64,000 bases of DNA from Epiperipatus broadwayi (GCA_028023455.1 JAQFVV010006724.1:124001-188000), one strand, 5' to 3'. Positions 1 through 11,545 are shown, counted from the stretch's first letter. Numbers and translations are program-made. Notes: generated by a model from the sequence alone, not told the origin.

Positions 1-503
1 TATTTTAAATCATCTAATATTTTATAGTTACCTATTAATTTATCTAAATCTTTACTGTTTGCCCAACCTATATTTGTATCTTTTTTATTATTTACATAAT
101 TTTTTAATAATGCATTATATATTTTAGGATGATATGAAATTTTTATCTATTTATTATCAGATTTGTTATTTCTATTATATTTATTTTTATAAAAAATATT
201 ATCTATACATTTACCTTTATAACCATACTTAATATATAAATTTTTAAATTGCTCTTTATGTAATTTAGCTATATTTCCATATGTATTATATTTGTCATTT
301 TTAAATATAATATAATAAATATAAATATAGTAGAAATAACAAATCTGATAATAAATGGATAAAAATTTCATATCATCCTAAAATATATAATGCATTATTA
401 AAAAATTATGTAAATAGTAAAAAAGATACAAATATAGGTTGGGCAAACAATAAAGATTTAGATAAATTAATAGGTAACTATAAAATATTAGATGATTTAA
501 AAT
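1..503. repeat. Head-to-head inverted repeat of a Penelope-like element segment
   Basis: The first ~190 bases are the near-exact reverse complement of about 311-503, separated by a ~120-base spacer. Both arms carry the same piece of coding sequence, read leftward on the minus strand from the left arm and rightward on the plus strand from the right arm. The left copy runs out of the window. Penelope-like elements are known to be found with head-to-head or partly inverted copies, and the coding content of the arms supports that explanation. The arms differ at only a few sites, including one tryptophan codon that is a stop in the left copy, so the arrangement is fairly recent or maintained. Confidence 0.8.
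147..371 (-). pseudogene. Penelope-like element: end of reverse transcriptase and linker, left inverted copy
   Basis: This minus-strand open stretch of 74 residues contains a basic segment (KEQFKNLYIKYGYKGKCID) that resembles the thumb end of Penelope-like reverse transcriptases. It is followed by an asparagine/lysine-rich linker. The linker then runs into the same peptide found in the plus-strand copy, but the codon that reads W in the plus copy is TAG here at about 147. Reading on past that stop, the frame continues toward position 1 and out of the window, where a GIY-YIG tail would be expected. The upstream RT catalytic motifs are absent, because the copy stops at the inversion point. The assignment rests on context with the plus-strand GIY-YIG piece. 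Confidence 0.55.
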
Positions 504-844
504 ATAAGAAAGGTATGGTTTATAAAATTATATGTGGAATTTGTAAAAGAGTATAGTATGGACATACAAGTAAACAATTAGAAATAAGAGCTAAAGAACA
601 TAATGCTGCAATAAATAGGAGAGATGATAAATCTGCTTTGTTTATACATTATTTAGAATATGGTCATAAAATAGATTGTACTAAAAATATACTAGCATTA
701 AATTACTTGAAAAATGTTAATAGGCGAAAAGTATATGAAACTAGTTATATTAAAAATAATAGTAATAATTGTATGAACATTTATAAGGGTTCAATTAATT
801 TGACTAATAATTGGCTAAAATTAGATGATTGGATAGATAAATAA
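311..844 (+). pseudogene. Penelope-like element: linker plus GIY-YIG endonuclease domain, right copy
   Basis: One frame stays open from 311 to 844 except for a single TAG at 554-556. It encodes a lysine-rich linker (IGWANNKDLDKLIGNYK near 440-485), then a GIY-YIG nuclease. The visible landmarks are VYKIICGIC (CxxC-type start, ~518-545), a YGHTSKQLEIRAKEH block (~557-600), SALFIHYLEYGHKIDC (~631-675) and a conserved-looking RRKVYETSYI (~722-755). In GIY-YIG enzymes these carry the second tyrosine motif, the arginine of the first helix, and the glutamate of the ETxxI stretch. The order linker then GIY-YIG is typical of Penelope-like retroelements, where this nuclease nicks target DNA. The TAG falls directly in front of the YG of the YIG-like motif. 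No RT core precedes it, so the piece is a 5'-truncated, inactive copy ending at TAA 842-844. Confidence 0.8.
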
Positions 845-1227
845 GAAGGATGTTAATATTTTAATGTTTTGTGTGTTTTTTGTATGTTTTTGAGTATATA
901 TGAATATACTATAATTAATGAAGGAATATAATTTTATATATTTTTATATTTTTTGTTTTTTGTATTGTATTGTATGTATTCATGAAATAATTGATGATAA
1001 TAATTGTTTTTTGTTGGTTGTATTATAAATAGATGTCGCTATATGTATGTTTTATGGTAATCGTGAGTAGACATATTGAAAAGGATACAAATTATATGTA
1101 TCGAAAAAAGCTTTTTTATTGAAAATTTGTTATTTTCATGTTTTTTTGTTGTATATATAGATATTTTATATATCTTAAAATAAACTTTTTAAGAATATAT
1201 ATATATATATATATATAAGAGGAATAA
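845..1227. other. AT-rich spacer, no gene seen
   Basis: T-rich sequence directly downstream of the GIY-YIG stop, possibly including the Penelope 3' untranslated region. It ends in an (AT)n run at 1,195-1,216. I see no coding potential in it. Confidence 0.6.
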
Positions 1228-3220
1228 AATAAGCCACTGCCAGTAATTAACATACAAACATTTATTTATGCACATATATATAAGATTTAAAATTATTTTA
1301 GTATTAGTTTTACATTTTAACATTGTTTTTAACTTTACCTTAGATTTTAATTTACATTTTAATTTCTATTATATTATAAGTTTACATTTTAATTAAGTTC
1401 GCACAGATGGGATCATAAAAGCTTGTTTTAATATGTTGCTATAGATTGGTTACATAGATTTCAACGGTCAAAAACATTTTAAAATAAACATAAACGATCA
1501 AAATACAAAATTATTGATTACTGACAATTGCATAGGGAAATATAAGAAACCCTCTAGTATTCAGCATAAGATACTTGCATTATCACCAATAACTTAAAAG
1601 ACATCTGAATAAATACATTTTAGATACTCCCTGTAAGGTATCATTATTTATCGAATGTCTATATATTTTGATCAAATATGAAAACCCGAAACACAATTCA
1701 CCGTTAACCAATCTATGCAAGCATCTATAAACAACTTAAATTTAATGCATTTTTATTTAGGGTCGAGTATGAATAGACTACGTAGATTTGTATTTGAAAA
1801 TAAAATATTATATCCCTATTTAACCTTAGGCTAAAATTCGCAGTCAAACTGGCATCAATCCATCTGATACATCGATGTATTCAATGTAATACGAAATACG
1901 GCAGCACCAAAAAGATTAAGAAAAGACATTGACTCTCATCAGATAGGAATATTAGATCTATCTAACGAGAAGAACAATAAAAAAAAAACTCCATAGAAAG
2001 GAACTGCGTTCTCCGTCTTATAATTCCTTCCATAGGCAAACGGGTGAGTGTGGCGTATATATAAATGATTCTGCCAGTAGCGAATCTCCGACTACTAACT
2101 ACATCAATATATCCAATCCATTGACACAATTTAACAACGACAAAAATAACCCAAGATTACCCTCCCTTAATATAACTTTACAAATCTATACAGCCATTCA
2201 CACCCGATTTAAGTTTAACATTGATATATTTTAATTTATCGGAAAACAGAAATCATAAATAAACTTAAAGAACAAAGTTAAATAAATAGAAATGATTTTA
2301 AATAAATAAATAACAAATACATCAAATAACATTATTAATGAAGAATTTAGTTTGGTCAGATAGGATTCTATTGCATTATTTACTAAAAAGTTTTAAAATT
2401 TAGAGTTCTTATTGTTTCAAGTGAATATAAAGTTCTTATGATTTTTAAAACATCCAACTTTATCCATTGCTTGCCATGAACGTGAATTCCCATGCCGTCC
2501 TAAAGAGGCTAATATTCTGAAGGCCGATTTATTTATCCATCCAGAGATTTTTGCTTTAACTAGTCCTCAATGTAGAAAACGATAGTTCATTTCTCTTTCT
2601 TTCTTAGCAGAACTGAAGGGATTGAAGAGTGCTGTCTTTTCAATCCCTTCTCCTTCACTTCAGCACTAACACCTATCTGTCACATCGTAAATAATCTATA
2701 TCACTAACTAATAATTTCCAAACTTGTCCTTTTATATTACTTTGAAAGATTGACTTAACATTACGTCATCGATGTGACGATCCTTTTCGTTGAGGTCCGA
2801 TTTCCCAATGGATTTATTTCATTTGCTAAAAGTTTCTATTGTTTTCCTATCTGACCGATGTTTTTTACATTTAAATGCCCAAGGCTGGTTTACATTTGAC
2901 AAATTAAATTTATCATTTCCATTTCTGATTAATTAACCTGTTTTCCAAATCAAAGATATATTTAAAGATAAATTTAAAGATATAATTTTATCTCCAAATC
3001 TTTTTAAAATTTAGTTTTAAAATACTTTTTTTTTAATAAAGTTTTATTTTAATAATTTTTCATTATCTGTGCGATTTAATATATACGAGTTTAAGATGAT
3101 ATTTAATTTCAATTTTTAATTCTTAAAGAAAATTTTTAAATGCGAACTTTTTAATTTACTTTCATGTTTAATAAAAAAAACAAAAAAAAAACAATGTAAC
3201 GAACGTCTGTGCTCATTACA
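1228..3220. repeat. Non-coding dispersed repeat of about 2 kb, copy A
   Basis: This segment shares many blocks with 34,680-36,600. Shared landmarks are AAGCCACTGCCAGTAAT near the left end, the block around AAATAAACATAAACGA (1,484), the TTTAGTTTTAAAA block with its ATAAAGTTTT neighbour (3,010-3,050), and a right end built as TGTAAC...TTACA (3,195-3,220). It has no open frame of note. A good hairpin lies at 2,612-2,648, where an AAGGGATTGAA arm meets its complement. A solo LTR or a non-autonomous DNA element are both possible, and I cannot decide between them. The right end abuts the start of the RTE element. Confidence 0.6.
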
Positions 3221-3700
3221 ATATATATATGGCTGAGGAAAGGAGTTTGCTATTAACTGAAAGGAGACCTTTGATTTCTCTTGGAGTGCTGAAAAAAACC
3301 CAGCAGAGCAAATTCCTAATGTTCACTCCATACGTTCTTGTCATTGAAGCTGTTATTACTGTGTGATTATTCATATAGTATACGAATATGGATGGGCTAC
3401 TCACCAACATGCAATAGCCAGCATGATGACTTTATTGGCATTTTACCTCTGAGTTTAAGATCAAGAAATACCATGGTTTTCTTCTCAGTTGCCTGATAAG
3501 GCAGAATGAATGTTTGTGTAAATGATAAATATTTTTTCAAGACATACATACAATTATGGCAGACAAAAATAAATCATGGCCCTTATTCCCAGGAGGCTAT
3601 AAAGTCATCAACCAAGGCAGCAGTTGGTGGCCAAAGTTGGAGGGTGCTAAGAAACCCCTGATTGTGGACCCAGGCTGCCATTTGATGATGACTTTTTATT

Positions 3701-4346
3701 TAGGTACTTACAACTGCAGATCACTTTGAAGGAATATTGCAAAAATTAGAACAACTGTCTTATATTAAATGGGACATTAATGGACTTTGTGAAGTTAGAA
3801 GAAAAGGTGAAGAAACAATTGGTTTAAAAAGTGGACATGTACTCCATTATAAATGCACAAATATTGGAAATACAAGTGGAGGAGGGTTCATTATAAATAA
3901 AAAGTGTATAAACAACATTGTGGAGATTGATGGTGTATCGGACAGAGTGGCAAGATACAACTTAATAGCAGATACCAAATGCAGATAATTCTGGTTTATG
4001 CCCCAACAAGTTCTCATAGTGATGAAGGAGTAGAAGATTTTTATATGAATATACAAAAGGCTTTTGATCAGAATAAACAACATTTTAAAATTGTTATGGA
4101 GACTTTAATGCTAGAATTGGTAAACAAATGAAAGATGAAAGTGCTGAAGGTAATTTTGGTTATGGTAATAGAAATGAGAGACGACATAGACTTGTGGAGT
4201 TTGCAGAAAAAGAAAAACTTTATATTGTTAATTCTTTTTTTGAGAAAAATGTTAAAAGGAAATGGACATGGAAGCATCCAAATGAAGGTACAACAGAATT
4301 GGATTATATTTTGACTAACAGAAAATGCATATTTCAAGAGATGTAA
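3701..4346 (+). pseudogene. RTE element endonuclease domain (frameshifted)
   Basis: The domain is spread over several frames. LGTYNCRSL (3,701-3,727) opens it. A second frame (3,737-3,988) gives KWDINGLCEVRRKGEE and ISDRVA-like text (GVSDRVARYN). A third (about 3,984-4,100) gives ILVYAPTSSHSDE. A fourth (4,098-4,346) starts exactly at GDFNARIG and runs to WTWKHPNEGTTELDYILTN. In the exonuclease-endonuclease-phosphatase family these correspond to the N-terminal asparagine strand, the catalytic glutamate (GLCEVRR), the YAP block, the GDFN motif, and the late block with its D. The enzyme nicks chromosomal DNA to prime reverse transcription. The frame changes at about 3,730, 3,985 and 4,097 inactivate it. 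Only the last fragment has an ordinary ATG inside it (4,128). Confidence 0.85.
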
Positions 4347-4399
4347 GATATGTCTCAATGCAAAAGTAAAGAGACAAAAATTATTAAGAAAAAACAATA

Positions 4400-5629
4400 T
4401 TTACAGTTGATATTCCTAATCTTCAGAAATATTTTAATGAATTTAAATTAGAACTTACAAATTGGTTTCAAGTATTAGTAGATTTTGAACATGATTCAGA
4501 TTTGAATGAAATTAATATTAAAATAACTGATACACTTTTAAAAACTGCAACAAAGATAGCTGGTAGAAAAAAGCAGCAATTGACCAATAAAATTTCAACT
4601 GAGACTAGAAAATTTATGAAGAAAATTAGGAATATGAAGATATACAAAAATGATGCATTAAAAAGGATTGAATATCTTGAATTTTTTAAAATGGTGTAGA
4701 AAAGAGTTGAAAATGATATAAGAAAGTATAACTGTGAACTAGCAAGGAAAGCTGTAGAAGAAAATAAAAGTCTCAAGAATGTAAAACAACATTTTGGTAT
4801 TGGTAGGAAATTTATATCTGCAATAAAGAAACAAGATGGAATTATTACTAAAAAGGGAGATGACATCATGAAATGGGTAGAAGTCTTTTATCAAGAATTA
4901 TATAGTAATAAAGAACAAGTACCTCCTATATCTATTACATCTTCCAAATTGCCCAGAATTTTAAATGAAGAAGTGAGATATGCAATTAAATGTATGAAGA
5001 AGGAAAAGGCTCCTAGTAATGATGAAATTATAATTGATATATTAAAAGAAGCAGGTGAAGAAATATAATTTTTTTTAGAAAAGTTATATACCAAATGTCT
5101 AAATGATAAAGATGTACCAGAAGATTGGAAGAATGCAGTAATAATATTAATATTTAAAAAAGTTGATAAAAAAGATATTAGAAATTACAGACCTATCAGA
5201 CTTTTATCAGTTTTATACAAAATTTTTACCAAGATAATTACAACTTGTCTACAGAGAACATTGGATTTCCACAAACCAAGAAAACAAGCTGGATTTAAAA
5301 GTGGTTTTAGTACAGTAGATCATATCCAGGTATTGAGAGAAGTGATATAAAGGACAAATGAATATGAGTTGTCATTATGTTTTGGATTTGTAGATTATAA
5401 AAAGGCATTTGATTCTATAAATATATCTTCAGTAATTAAAGCATTGAATAATCAGGGTGTAGATCCAGGATATTGTTATATTTTAAAGAATATTTATAAA
5501 AATGCAATAGCAACAATTAGATTACATAATAATACTGGGAAAGTCAACATTGAGAAGGGTGTAAGACAAGGTGACTCCATATCTCCAAAACGTTTTCAGC
5601 AGTGCTGCAAGAAGTATTTTGTGGATTAA
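4400..5629 (+). pseudogene. RTE element linker and first half of reverse transcriptase
   Basis: A single frame runs from about 4,400 to 5,629 with only three in-frame stops (4,697, 5,066 and about 5,348). The first part is a charged connector (ITDTLLKTATKIAGRKKQQ). From ~4,950 it is reverse transcriptase: MKKEKAPSNDEI and DIRNYRPIRLLSVLYKIFTK (fingers motifs), KQAGFKSGFSTVDHIQ, motif A LCFGFVDYKKAFDSI with its catalytic D (~5,376-5,420), and motif B GVRQGDSISP (~5,557-5,590). The frame then fails just after motif B and the protein continues in another frame. The good preservation of motifs, with only point stops, suggests a younger copy than the one at 38.8-41.5 kb. Confidence 0.88.
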
Positions 5630-6430
5630 AGGGGAAAACTAAAGAAGTGAAAGTAAATGAAGATTATTTAATTCATTTAGATTTTTCAGATGATGTAGTT
5701 GTTTTCGTAAATAATGCTTCAGAGCTGCAGAAAATGTTGCAAGAGTTATCAGATGAAAGTAAGAAAGTAGGACTAAAGATAAGTGTTATAAAGACTAAAG
5801 TAACGTTTAATGAATTTGCTCAAAATATGAAAAGAAAGATTGATTATGATGAATTAGAAGAAGTTAACAGTTACAAATACCTTGGTCAGATTATTAATAC
5901 AGATGGAAACATAATGGATGAAATTAATCATAGAACTAAACTTGGTTGGAGGGCTTTTGGTAGAAATAACTTGATACTAAAAGGAAATATGCCTATGTTC
6001 TTGAAAAGAAAGGTTTTTAACAAATGTGTTTTGCCAGTTCTTACTTATGGATCTGAGACTTGGACACTTAATAGAAGAGCAATACAGAGACTTCAGACCA
6101 CTCAAAGAAGTATGGAGAGATGCATGTTGGAAATAACAAGAAGAGATTGAAAATATGCAATGTATGGCTAAGAGAACAGACAGGTGTTACTGACTTTATT
6201 GAAAAAATTAAAAGATTGAAGTGGAGTTGAGCTGGACATATTGCTAGAAAAGATGGTAATAGATGGACAATTGAAGTTTTTTAAGACCCAGAAAGAGACA
6301 GCATGTGAGATGGATGGATGAGATGAGAAAGTGTGCAGTGGTGATGTGGTGAAGAAAAGCTAAAGATCGGAGAAGATGGATTGAACTTGGAGAGAACTTC
6401 ATCCTGCAGTGGATTGATAATGGTTGATGA
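5590..6430 (+). pseudogene. RTE element second half of reverse transcriptase and C-terminus
   Basis: The protein resumes in a new frame at about 5,590 and is open to TGA at 6,150. It carries HLDFSDDVVVFV, the motif C region with the two catalytic aspartates (serine at the position often alanine), then VNSYKYLGQIINTDG and VLPVLTYGSETWTLN of the thumb. After 6,150 the C-terminus continues in another frame with TGVTDFIEKIKRLKWS and AGHIARKDGNRWTIE, a block typical of RTE/BovB-like proteins, again broken by stops. The sequence ends at a CAGTGGATTGATAATGG tail that is shared with the second copy. Confidence 0.87.
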
Positions 6431-6432
6431 TG

Positions 6433-6482
<50 letters not shown>

Positions 6483-6488
6483 ATATAT

Positions 6489-6532
<44 letters not shown>
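6433..6532. repeat. (TA)n followed by (GA)n microsatellite
   Basis: TA repeats at about 6,433-6,489 run into an uninterrupted-looking GA tract at 6,490-6,532. They sit immediately 3' of the RTE tail. RTE elements commonly end in short tandem repeats, so the tract may have grown from the element's tail. Confidence 0.95.
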
Positions 6533-6536
<4 letters not shown>

Positions 6537-7015
6537 AGATAGATAATTAGATATATAAGGATAAAGGTAGCTAGGATAAAAAGATAGAGTAATAAATAGA
6601 TATGCAAAATAGATAAGAGTGAAACAGAAGACAATTAAATTGAAAGAAAAATAAATAAATAAATTGACAGATAGGACAATAACTATTGCATAAATAGTTT
6701 ACAATTTTTTGATATATACAGACGAATTGATCGATATGTAAATTAATAGATAAATAAATAAATAGGTTAAAAATACTAATTTATGAGTGAATATATATAT
6801 ACATATATTATAAAGACAAATAAATAAATAGGTACATAGAAGGAGAATTAAATAGATAGATATGGTGGATAGTGCATAGATAGAAACACAAAATAGAGAA
6901 GAGGCAAACTGTAAAATGATTTGATCGATATGTAAATTAATAGATAGATATTAATAGATAGATAAATAAATAGGTTAAAAATTATAATATGTTTATATTG
7001 ATGAGTGAACATATA
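6533..7015. repeat. GATA/AAATA-rich degenerate repeat with duplicated blocks
   Basis: Interspersed GATAGATA and AAATAAATAGG motifs. The block around TTGATCGATATGTAAATT occurs twice (near 6,728 and 6,918), each time followed by AATAGATA and AGGTTAAAAAT. A second block, 6,803-6,910, recurs at 9,745-9,860. No coding sequence. Confidence 0.75.
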
Positions 7016-9744
7016 TTGCAATGCTCAGGGTCAATCCTGTCCCAATCCACATTTTAGTTTAACAATGAAACCCTTATGTGCTAGGTTCAAATCCTATTAA
7101 AATATTCATTTTCTTAAAATGAATGTATAAACCTTACTATCATGACTGGGTGCACAGCATTATACATGAACATATGAATAAATGTTGTACATACATAGGC
7201 TAGTAAGTGGCACAGTGAATATAATAATTTGAATTTTATAATTTATAAAGGAATAATTTATGTTATAATTTAAAATAGTAGAAATGTCAATTTATTAAGT
7301 TTATTAAATATAAATTCGTATGTGGTTGTATGATTCACTTTATGTTATAATATTTATAGAGTGGCATGATTTAATTTTGCCAAAGAGCAAAAAGCTTTTT
7401 GTTATAGTCAAAAATAAAAGTGTAGCTGTACACAAATTTGCGTTAACACCACCAAACCTGTGGTTAAATTAAAACTTAAGATCATATAATTGCTATATTC
7501 AAATTTGGTTCTAGCAAAAGTGTATACATTAAAATCATTGGAGTAGCACTATTTGAAACCTAGAGGAAGATTCAATGTGCCCTGGAAATCTGAACAAAAG
7601 TATTGGAATCAAATCACAAAGTCTTAGAATTTTTTGTTATGTTTTAGAGTTAATGGATTTTCAAGCAAAATAAATTCTTCTCTCATGTGCTTTGAAATAA
7701 AAGTATACCTAGGGTATATTTTAAGCTTGTGTTATGAAGTCACTTTTTTAAAAGAGTGCTGCTATACATAATCCATGCCAGGTTTATCTCTGAAAGGCCT
7801 GGCTGGAGAAAAGTGATGGTTATTTCTAATCCATGGAAGAATGGTGCATCATCTGCTAGATGATGCCCTCAACCACCAGAGCTGCCACATAGAACTATCC
7901 AGCAACAGCCTACTTCCATAATGTTAATGCTACACCCCATTCAAGACGACCACCATGATGCCTGAAAGTCAAATGCCTTTCTCTCCAGTTCAGAAAGTAA
8001 TCAATAATGCCAACCTATAACTGCAGAGCTCTGTGATAACAAATTATTATCTAAATTTAAACTCACAACTTAAACTTTAGAGATAGATCAAGATAAACTA
8101 ATGTCACTTTCTAAACCCAATAAAATGATTTCATTACAAATTCTCATTAAATTAAATAATTTTATAACTTGTCCAACTTGCCTTTCTTTTGATAAATGTC
8201 ATAATTAAACTAAATGTAATCTACCTTAAATTCTCCATCTATCACTTTGGTTGTGCCTATAATCTTTCTTTACTATTATTTTCATATTATGTATTTTTAT
8301 CCCAATGCCTCGACGCAGTAAGCATTTAAATGTAATAAATATTCGAAGATATAATTTCAAATATCTTCACATAACTGTTTCTCAATAGGATTCATACTAA
8401 CTGGTTCAAATTCCTATATCTGTAGTAATAATGAATCACTCTGCATTCGTTATGGTAAAATGTTTATTTGACTCTAAATGTATATTGTGCCTACTATTAA
8501 AGTATGTATTATTTGGATTTATCATAATAAAATAATGCACTAGTTTTAGTAATGTTGAAAATATATTCAGTAATTATTTGGCCCATTGATCAAATATACT
8601 TTCCCCTCCCTTGTAATAATAATTTATCCAGATAGATTGAAACATATAAACAAAAATTTGGTTATATTTTTTTTATTCCTTGAGTGCCGCTTGATTATAT
8701 AGCATTATTAAAATTGGCTTAGAATAGTAAGACTGGTCACACCTTATATCTTTGTAATAATAATTAACGTCATACTCTTTGCTTGGCAGATTAGATCTAT
8801 TAAATTCTCATTCAAAGTTTAATGTTTTCCTGCATCTTCTCCTCAAGATGGGACTGCTGGCAAGTCCATCCATCTTACCTTCTTTTGGGGTGTATACAAG
8901 TAAGACCTGATGTATAATTCCAGGCAGTCATGTTAGCCACTCTTACCTTTAGAAGCACAACACTCAGTCACAGGGTACCAGTGTTGGTCACAAAACCCCT
9001 TGGCTCTAATCTATTTGCAGGGCACTTTGTTATTCTAATTTGTGAGTGCTGTAGCATGTTGGTGATCTTGTATAGCCAATTGTGAATCCCATAATGGAAT
9101 TATTCAGTATTAAATTGAAATTTATATCTTTAGTTTCTAGGTATTTTGTCTAAGACTAGAGCAGCATTTTGTAATAGTAGCCACCACTTTCAATAGGAAT
9201 TGGCATAATCTTATTTAGGCACAGTTTAGTGATTCTTTAAATGTACATGTTCACCTCTGTAATTGAAGATCAAATGAGGGGACATGTTATGTCCTCATTT
9301 TATAAAGCTTACATGCCTCTCCCACATTAATTATGTTTTACTTATTTAATAAATATGTTAAATTTATTTTAGTTCATGTCATTTCTCATTCCCATTTCAA
9401 TTCATTTCAATCCTAGTTAATCATCTATGATAAAACTATCTATGCATCAATTCTCTGAATGTTATCTTTAATTTTGTGCTGGTAGCATTTAAGTTAGTTA
9501 ATCTATATATTTAAATCCCCAAGTCTCATGTTTCTTCCTGATCTATGCCAGTTGCAAAAGATAAAAGTACATGTAACCTTAAGCATGGTCATTTATCGGG
9601 TCTTGAGTCTTGGAGTTCTGGCAGATGAATTGAAGCGTGGTCAGATTTGAGACATCACACTCCTGGTCAGGTCAGTTTTGGTCTCTTTGCCTGGTTTTTA
9701 GATTCTGTTACATGAATGTACACTCTTGACCATTGCAATATGTA
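7016..9744. other. Unassigned AT-rich DNA, no gene seen
   Basis: I find no convincing open frame or repeat in 2.7 kb. More GC-balanced islands at about 7,780-8,020 and 8,850-9,060 may be old interspersed repeats but match nothing else in the window. A motif similar to a polymerase III B box (GGTTCAAATCC at ~7,086) lacks a convincing A box. The stretch is bracketed by the two copies of the GATA-rich block (6.80 and 9.75 kb). Confidence 0.5.
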
Positions 9745-9960
9745 TACAAACATTATAAAAACAAATAAATAAATAGGTACATAGAAGGAGAATGAAATAG
9801 ATAGATATGGTGGATTTGCCCATAAATAGACAAACAAAATAGATAAGAGACAAACTGCAAAATGAAAAGTATCAAAAAGTAAAGTGGTAAACTGTGGATG
9901 GATGGACATTTAGATTCACAGATAAATAGATAATTATAGACATAAATAGATAAAACTCAG
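9745..9960. repeat. Second copy of GATA-rich block
   Basis: Shares AAATAAATAAATAGGTACAT, the following AGAAGGAGAAT, ATAGATAGATATGGTGGAT and AAAATAGATAAGAG-type text with 6,803-6,910, at clearly above chance similarity. The later part continues with further GATA-like motifs. Non-coding. Confidence 0.75.
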
Positions 9961-10419
9961 TAATGGCAAAAAAAAAAGTAAAAACAATTTTTTTTCCTGA
10001 TTTCACATTACCTGTTTTTGTTTTCCATCTAGCGATAACGGTTTATTTTTATTTCTTGCATCCTAAGCCAAAATATATATTTTCAAAGATTTATCATAAT
10101 ATAAATAAAAATGATTAAGGAATTATATCCATGTCAGTAACCAGAAATTACTTTAAATTAAATTCTGCTAAAAAAACCCACAAGTTTTATTAATAATCAC
10201 AATAGTTTATGTGTCTTGAATTCATTTAGAACTAAAATATCTTTATCTTTTAGTCTCAGGTCTATCAGTTATTAATTGACGGTTTACTAACAATATCTAA
10301 TTTAAAGTAATTTCCAGTGGTTTATTTGGATATGATCCTCTAATACAAAAAAGATTAATGGATGAAAAGCAAAAGAATGAACAGTAAAAGAGAAGAAAGT
10401 AAAACATAAACACACATAT
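9961..10419. other. Unassigned AT-rich DNA flanking the palindrome
   Basis: No gene. The text around 10,115-10,150 (TTATATCCATGTCAGTAACC) resembles 11,600-11,640 (TTATATCCAAGTAAACAACC), so the flank may belong to the same duplicated unit as the repeats at 10.4-11.5 kb. Confidence 0.45.
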
Positions 10420-11127
10420 ATGTATATAATAGCTGAAATACATAGGCTTATATATATATATATATATCTGTGTCTATATATGTAATAGACAGGATATGAG
10501 CGCAGACTTTCACATGACCCACCACTCTCCACACTATCTCATAACACTGATACACCCGAACACACATAAGTTGAAAAGATAAATAATCACCAATATACGT
10601 ATTTCATGTTAAACCAGCAATCATCAGTTGGTCCAGATTACCATCTCTACACATATATGCTTCAAGTGCTCAGATATATATTAAGAAAGCAAATCCTTCT
10701 ACTTTAATGGAAGGCTTCAATCTACTCCACACTCCAACTGTCCATCCAATTGAAAATCTGATGATGGCCTTTGAGCGTCCCATCATCAGATTTTCGATTG
10801 GATGGACAGTTGAAGAGTTGGAGTGTGGAGTAGATTGAAGCCTGTCCATTAAAGTAGGAGGATTTTCTATCTTAATATATATCTGAGCACTTGTAGCATA
10901 TATGTGTAGAAATGATAATCTGGACCAACTGATGATTGCTGATTTAGCATGGAATATGTATATTTGTGATTATTTATCTTTTCAACATATGATGTGTTTG
11001 GGTGTATCAGTGTTATGAGAGTAGTGTGGAGAGTGGTGTGTCATGTGAAAGTCTGTGCTCATACCCTGTCTATTACATATATAGACACAGGTATATATTA
11101 CCCTGGGTATTTCAGCTATTACATATT
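10420..11127. repeat. Large palindrome, arms of about 345 bases with 12-base loop
   Basis: The left arm (10,420-10,767) is the reverse complement of the right arm (10,780-~11,127), with point differences and a few small indels. The loop is CCTTTGAGCGTC (10,768-10,779). Arms carry TGGATGGACAGTTGAAGAG-type text and end in AT-rich tracts. A third copy in the orientation of the right arm follows at 11,238-11,545. No long open frame is shared by the copies, so this is probably a non-autonomous foldback element or a duplicated repeat unit rather than a gene. Confidence 0.85.
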
Positions 11128-11237
11128 AGACATGTCTGCCTATCCCTTTTATATGTATTTAATGGATAATGTCCTGTACATGAGGAGTCAGATTGACCTT
11201 AGGCCAACATGGGTGTGACAATAATCTCAGCCTCGTG

Positions 11238-11545
11238 ATGGCCTTTGAGTGTTCCACCATCAGAATTTCCAATTGGATGGACAGTTGAAGAGTTGCAGTG
11301 TGGAGTAGATTGAAGCCTGTCCATTAAAGTAGGAGGATTTGCTTCTTAATATATATATCTGAGCACTTGTAGCATATATGTGTAGAGATGGTAATCTGGA
11401 CCAACTGCTGATTGCTGGTTTAGCATTAAATACATATATTGGTGATTATTTATCTTTTCAACATACGTGTGTATCAGTGTTATGAGATAGTGTAGAGAGT
11501 GGTGGGTCATGTGAAAGTATGTGCTTATACCCTGTCTATTATATA
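11238..11545. repeat. Third copy of the 10.4-kb palindrome unit
   Basis: Direct repeat of the right arm. It starts in the loop-like text GATGGCCTTTGAGTGTTCC and runs through the AGTTGAAGAGTTG, CCTGTCCATTAAAGTAGGA and GAGCACTTGTAGCATATATG blocks to CCCTGTCTATTA. It begins with the loop sequence, which shows that the palindrome loop is part of the unit. Confidence 0.85.

Larger units (their letters stand above)
3232..6430 (+). mobile_element. RTE-type LINE, nearly full length, copy 1
   Basis: A 3.2-kb plus-strand non-LTR retrotransposon. In order it has a 5' untranslated stretch (~3,232-3,700), an apurinic-type endonuclease, a reverse transcriptase, and a short C-terminal region ending in a GATGATGATATAT tail that runs into microsatellite DNA. 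Length and order match RTE/BovB-like elements, whose proteins are often annotated as 'craniofacial development protein 2-like' in invertebrate genomes. The same element lies reversed at 38,765-41,500; the two share 5' leader, coding region and 3' tail. That pairing fixes the 5' end here to about 3,232. The coding region is broken by at least three frameshifts and four in-frame stops, so it is inactive. Confidence 0.88.

Noticed and set aside
6281-6634. Minus-strand 117-residue frame
   Set aside because: It is the antisense of the RTE tail plus TA/GA microsatellites (serine-leucine and tyrosine-isoleucine runs).
7075-7100. Possible tRNA-like B box GGTTCAAATCC
   Set aside because: No A box at suitable distance, and no cloverleaf could be drawn.
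10994-11218. 74-residue plus-strand frame
   Set aside because: It lies in the palindrome arm, and the other two copies of the arm do not keep it open.
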